Assembly (NCBI GenBank): GCA_026399435.1
Contig: JAPLQX010000017.1
Span: forward strand, 1 to 64,000
Source: Rhodocyclales bacterium
GTDB taxonomy: Bacteria; Pseudomonadota; Gammaproteobacteria; Burkholderiales; Rhodocyclaceae
Length of the DNA: 64,000 bases
Direction of reading: 5' to 3'
Part shown: positions 62,824 through 64,000 of the stretch, piece after piece
How the letters are laid out: every line of letters begins with the position of its first letter
Numbering within the stretch: position 1 is the first letter of the stretch
The notes under the pieces: generated by a model
What the model saw: only the letters and a program-made list of their open reading frames with translations
Databases searched by the model: none
What the model was told of the DNA's origin: nothing
Position numbers and translations under genes: made by a program

Positions 62824-63414
62824 ATGAGCCTGCCCACCTACGTCTGCGTCGCTCGCCATGGCGAAACCGACTGGAACATCGCCGGGATTCTGCAGGGCTG
62901 GACCGATGTTCCGATCAACGATCAGGGGCGTCGGCAAGCCTACGAGCTGGTCGGCGGCTTTTCCCATGCGAAGTTTTCAAGGGTCTACTCGAGCCCCCTG
63001 ATCCGTTCGCACGAAACCGCGGAGATCATCGCCCGTTCGCTGAGGCTGGATCCCCCGGAGTGTCACGACGGCTTGAAGGAAAGGCATTTCGGGGTGATCC
63101 AGGGAATTCCGAAATCGGAACTTGCGGACCTGAATCCGGTGCTGCTGCAGCAGATCCTCAAGCGAAATCCTGCGATCGATTTCGATCAGGGCGAGTCGAT
63201 GGATGAATTCGCCGATCGCGTGCTCAATGCGATCGCATGCATTGCCAGGCCGAATGCCGGCAAGCGTATCCTCGCGATTACGCATGGCTGGGTCATGGAT
63301 GTGATTACCCGGCATATCGCGAACCGGCCGCGCAGCACTATCCTCAACATGAAACGCAAGAACGGCGAATGTCTGTGGCTCGAGGTCACGGAAAAATCCA
63401 TTCGCCCCGTGTGA
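62824..63414 (+). CDS. Histidine phosphatase family protein
   Basis: VARHGETDWNIAGILQGWTDVPINDQGRRQA; SSPLIRSHETAEII. Confidence 0.93.
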   Translation: MSLPTYVCVARHGETDWNIAGILQGWTDVPINDQGRRQAYELVGGFSHAKFSRVYSSPLIRSHETAEIIARSLRLDPPECHDGLKERHFGVIQGIPKSELADLNPVLLQQILKRNPAIDFDQGESMDEFADRVLNAIACIARPNAGKRILAITHGWVMDVITRHIANRPRSTILNMKRKNGECLWLEVTEKSIRPV

Positions 63415-63458
63415 GGAAGGAAGCCGGCGCGGAGCGGGGCTGAAGAAGGGGCAAGCAA

Positions 63459-63866
63459 ATGAAGAAGAAATGTTTTGCGGCGCTGGTCATTGCGGCTTGC
63501 AGTGCCAGCGAGGCTAACGCCGGCCCCGCCGGATATGTCTGCACGATAGCCGCGATTCAGGAACTGGGAATGACGGGAACGTTCGCGCTACACGGGGGAG
63601 CGTTTGCAAACCTCGTGGGCAAGACCTTTTCCATCGACAGGCGGACCGGGCAGGTGGTCGGTCTGCCGTTCACCACGGGCCCGAACATGGAAATCAGGAT
63701 TCTCGACCGCGGCAGCGACGTTGACTCGTACAAGCAGTTGATTGTGCTGCCGCCACCCAATGTATGGGTCAGGTACATTTATGTCAGGGAACAGATCAAG
63801 CCCGACAGGAAGCCTTTCTGGGCAACCGATTACGGCAACCTGATCTACAGCGGCACTTGCGAATAA
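63459..63866 (+). CDS. Hypothetical exported protein
   Basis: Signal-like MKKKCFAALVIAACSASEANA; intact ORF. Confidence 0.6.
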   Translation: MKKKCFAALVIAACSASEANAGPAGYVCTIAAIQELGMTGTFALHGGAFANLVGKTFSIDRRTGQVVGLPFTTGPNMEIRILDRGSDVDSYKQLIVLPPPNVWVRYIYVREQIKPDRKPFWATDYGNLIYSGTCE

Positions 63867-63895
63867 CCGGCGAATAGCCGGCCGGTGAAAATGAA

Positions 63896-63915
63896 AAGCG
63901 CCCCGAAAGGCGCTT
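63896..63915. terminator. Intrinsic terminator-like hairpin
   Basis: AAGCGCC-CCGAAA-GGCGCTT; T-tract weak. Confidence 0.55.
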
Positions 63916-63929
63916 GGTTGCAGGCTTCA

Positions 63930-64000
63930 TGGCGGAGAGGGAGGGATTCGAACCCTCGTTAGGATATTATCCTAAACACGCTTTCCAGGCGTGCGACTTA
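63930..64000 (-). tRNA. tRNA-Ser (anticodon GGA), 5' end beyond the window
   Basis: Minus strand: anticodon arm cacgc-ctggaaa-gcgtg, long variable arm, T arm ggttcgaatcc, 3' CCA. Confidence 0.9.

Overview
This 64 kb window looks like a chromosomal segment of a GC-rich betaproteobacterium; the family-level guess of Rhodocyclales-like is inference only. It has five parts. (1) 1-1113: the tail of an integron-type gene-cassette array. Two well-formed attC sites (75-143 and 895-964) bracket one complete cassette encoding a putatively exported 251-aa protein of unknown function. A duplicated 43-bp module follows, directly upstream of thrC. No integrase gene lies in the window. (2) 1.2-30 kb: mostly core genes: thrC, parC/parE, dTDP-rhamnose genes, an aromatic acyl-CoA monooxygenase/OYE fusion with RidA, trpS, scpA/scpB/rluB, rimP-nusA-infB-rbfA-truB-rpsO-pnp, dksA and tRNA-Pro. 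(3) 30-46 kb: an exopolysaccharide (EPS) assembly/export locus: polyprenyl-P sugar-1-P transferase, a Sel1 / lytic transglycosylase / Sel1 trio, a beta-barrel protein, Wza, Wzc, PHP phosphatase, O-antigen ligase, an Ala-rich FecR-domain protein and a UDP-sugar dehydrogenase. (4) 46-61 kb: an apparently laterally assembled glycan module: PglK-like ABC transporter, Wzy-like protein, glycosyltransferases, methyltransferases, asparagine synthase, a decayed second asparagine synthase, and an H-NS-like gene at the edge. (5) 61-64 kb: an IS3-type remnant, HNH protein, tRNA-Arg, MaoC, histidine phosphatase and a partial tRNA-Ser. The most novel-looking items are the integron cassette, the EPS accessory proteins of unknown function (85-aa Cys-ended protein, Lys/Ala-repeat Sel1 protein, Ala-rich FecR protein) and a strong intrinsic terminator inside the EPS operon. 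All assignments come from reading the sequence and recognising motifs; no searches were run.
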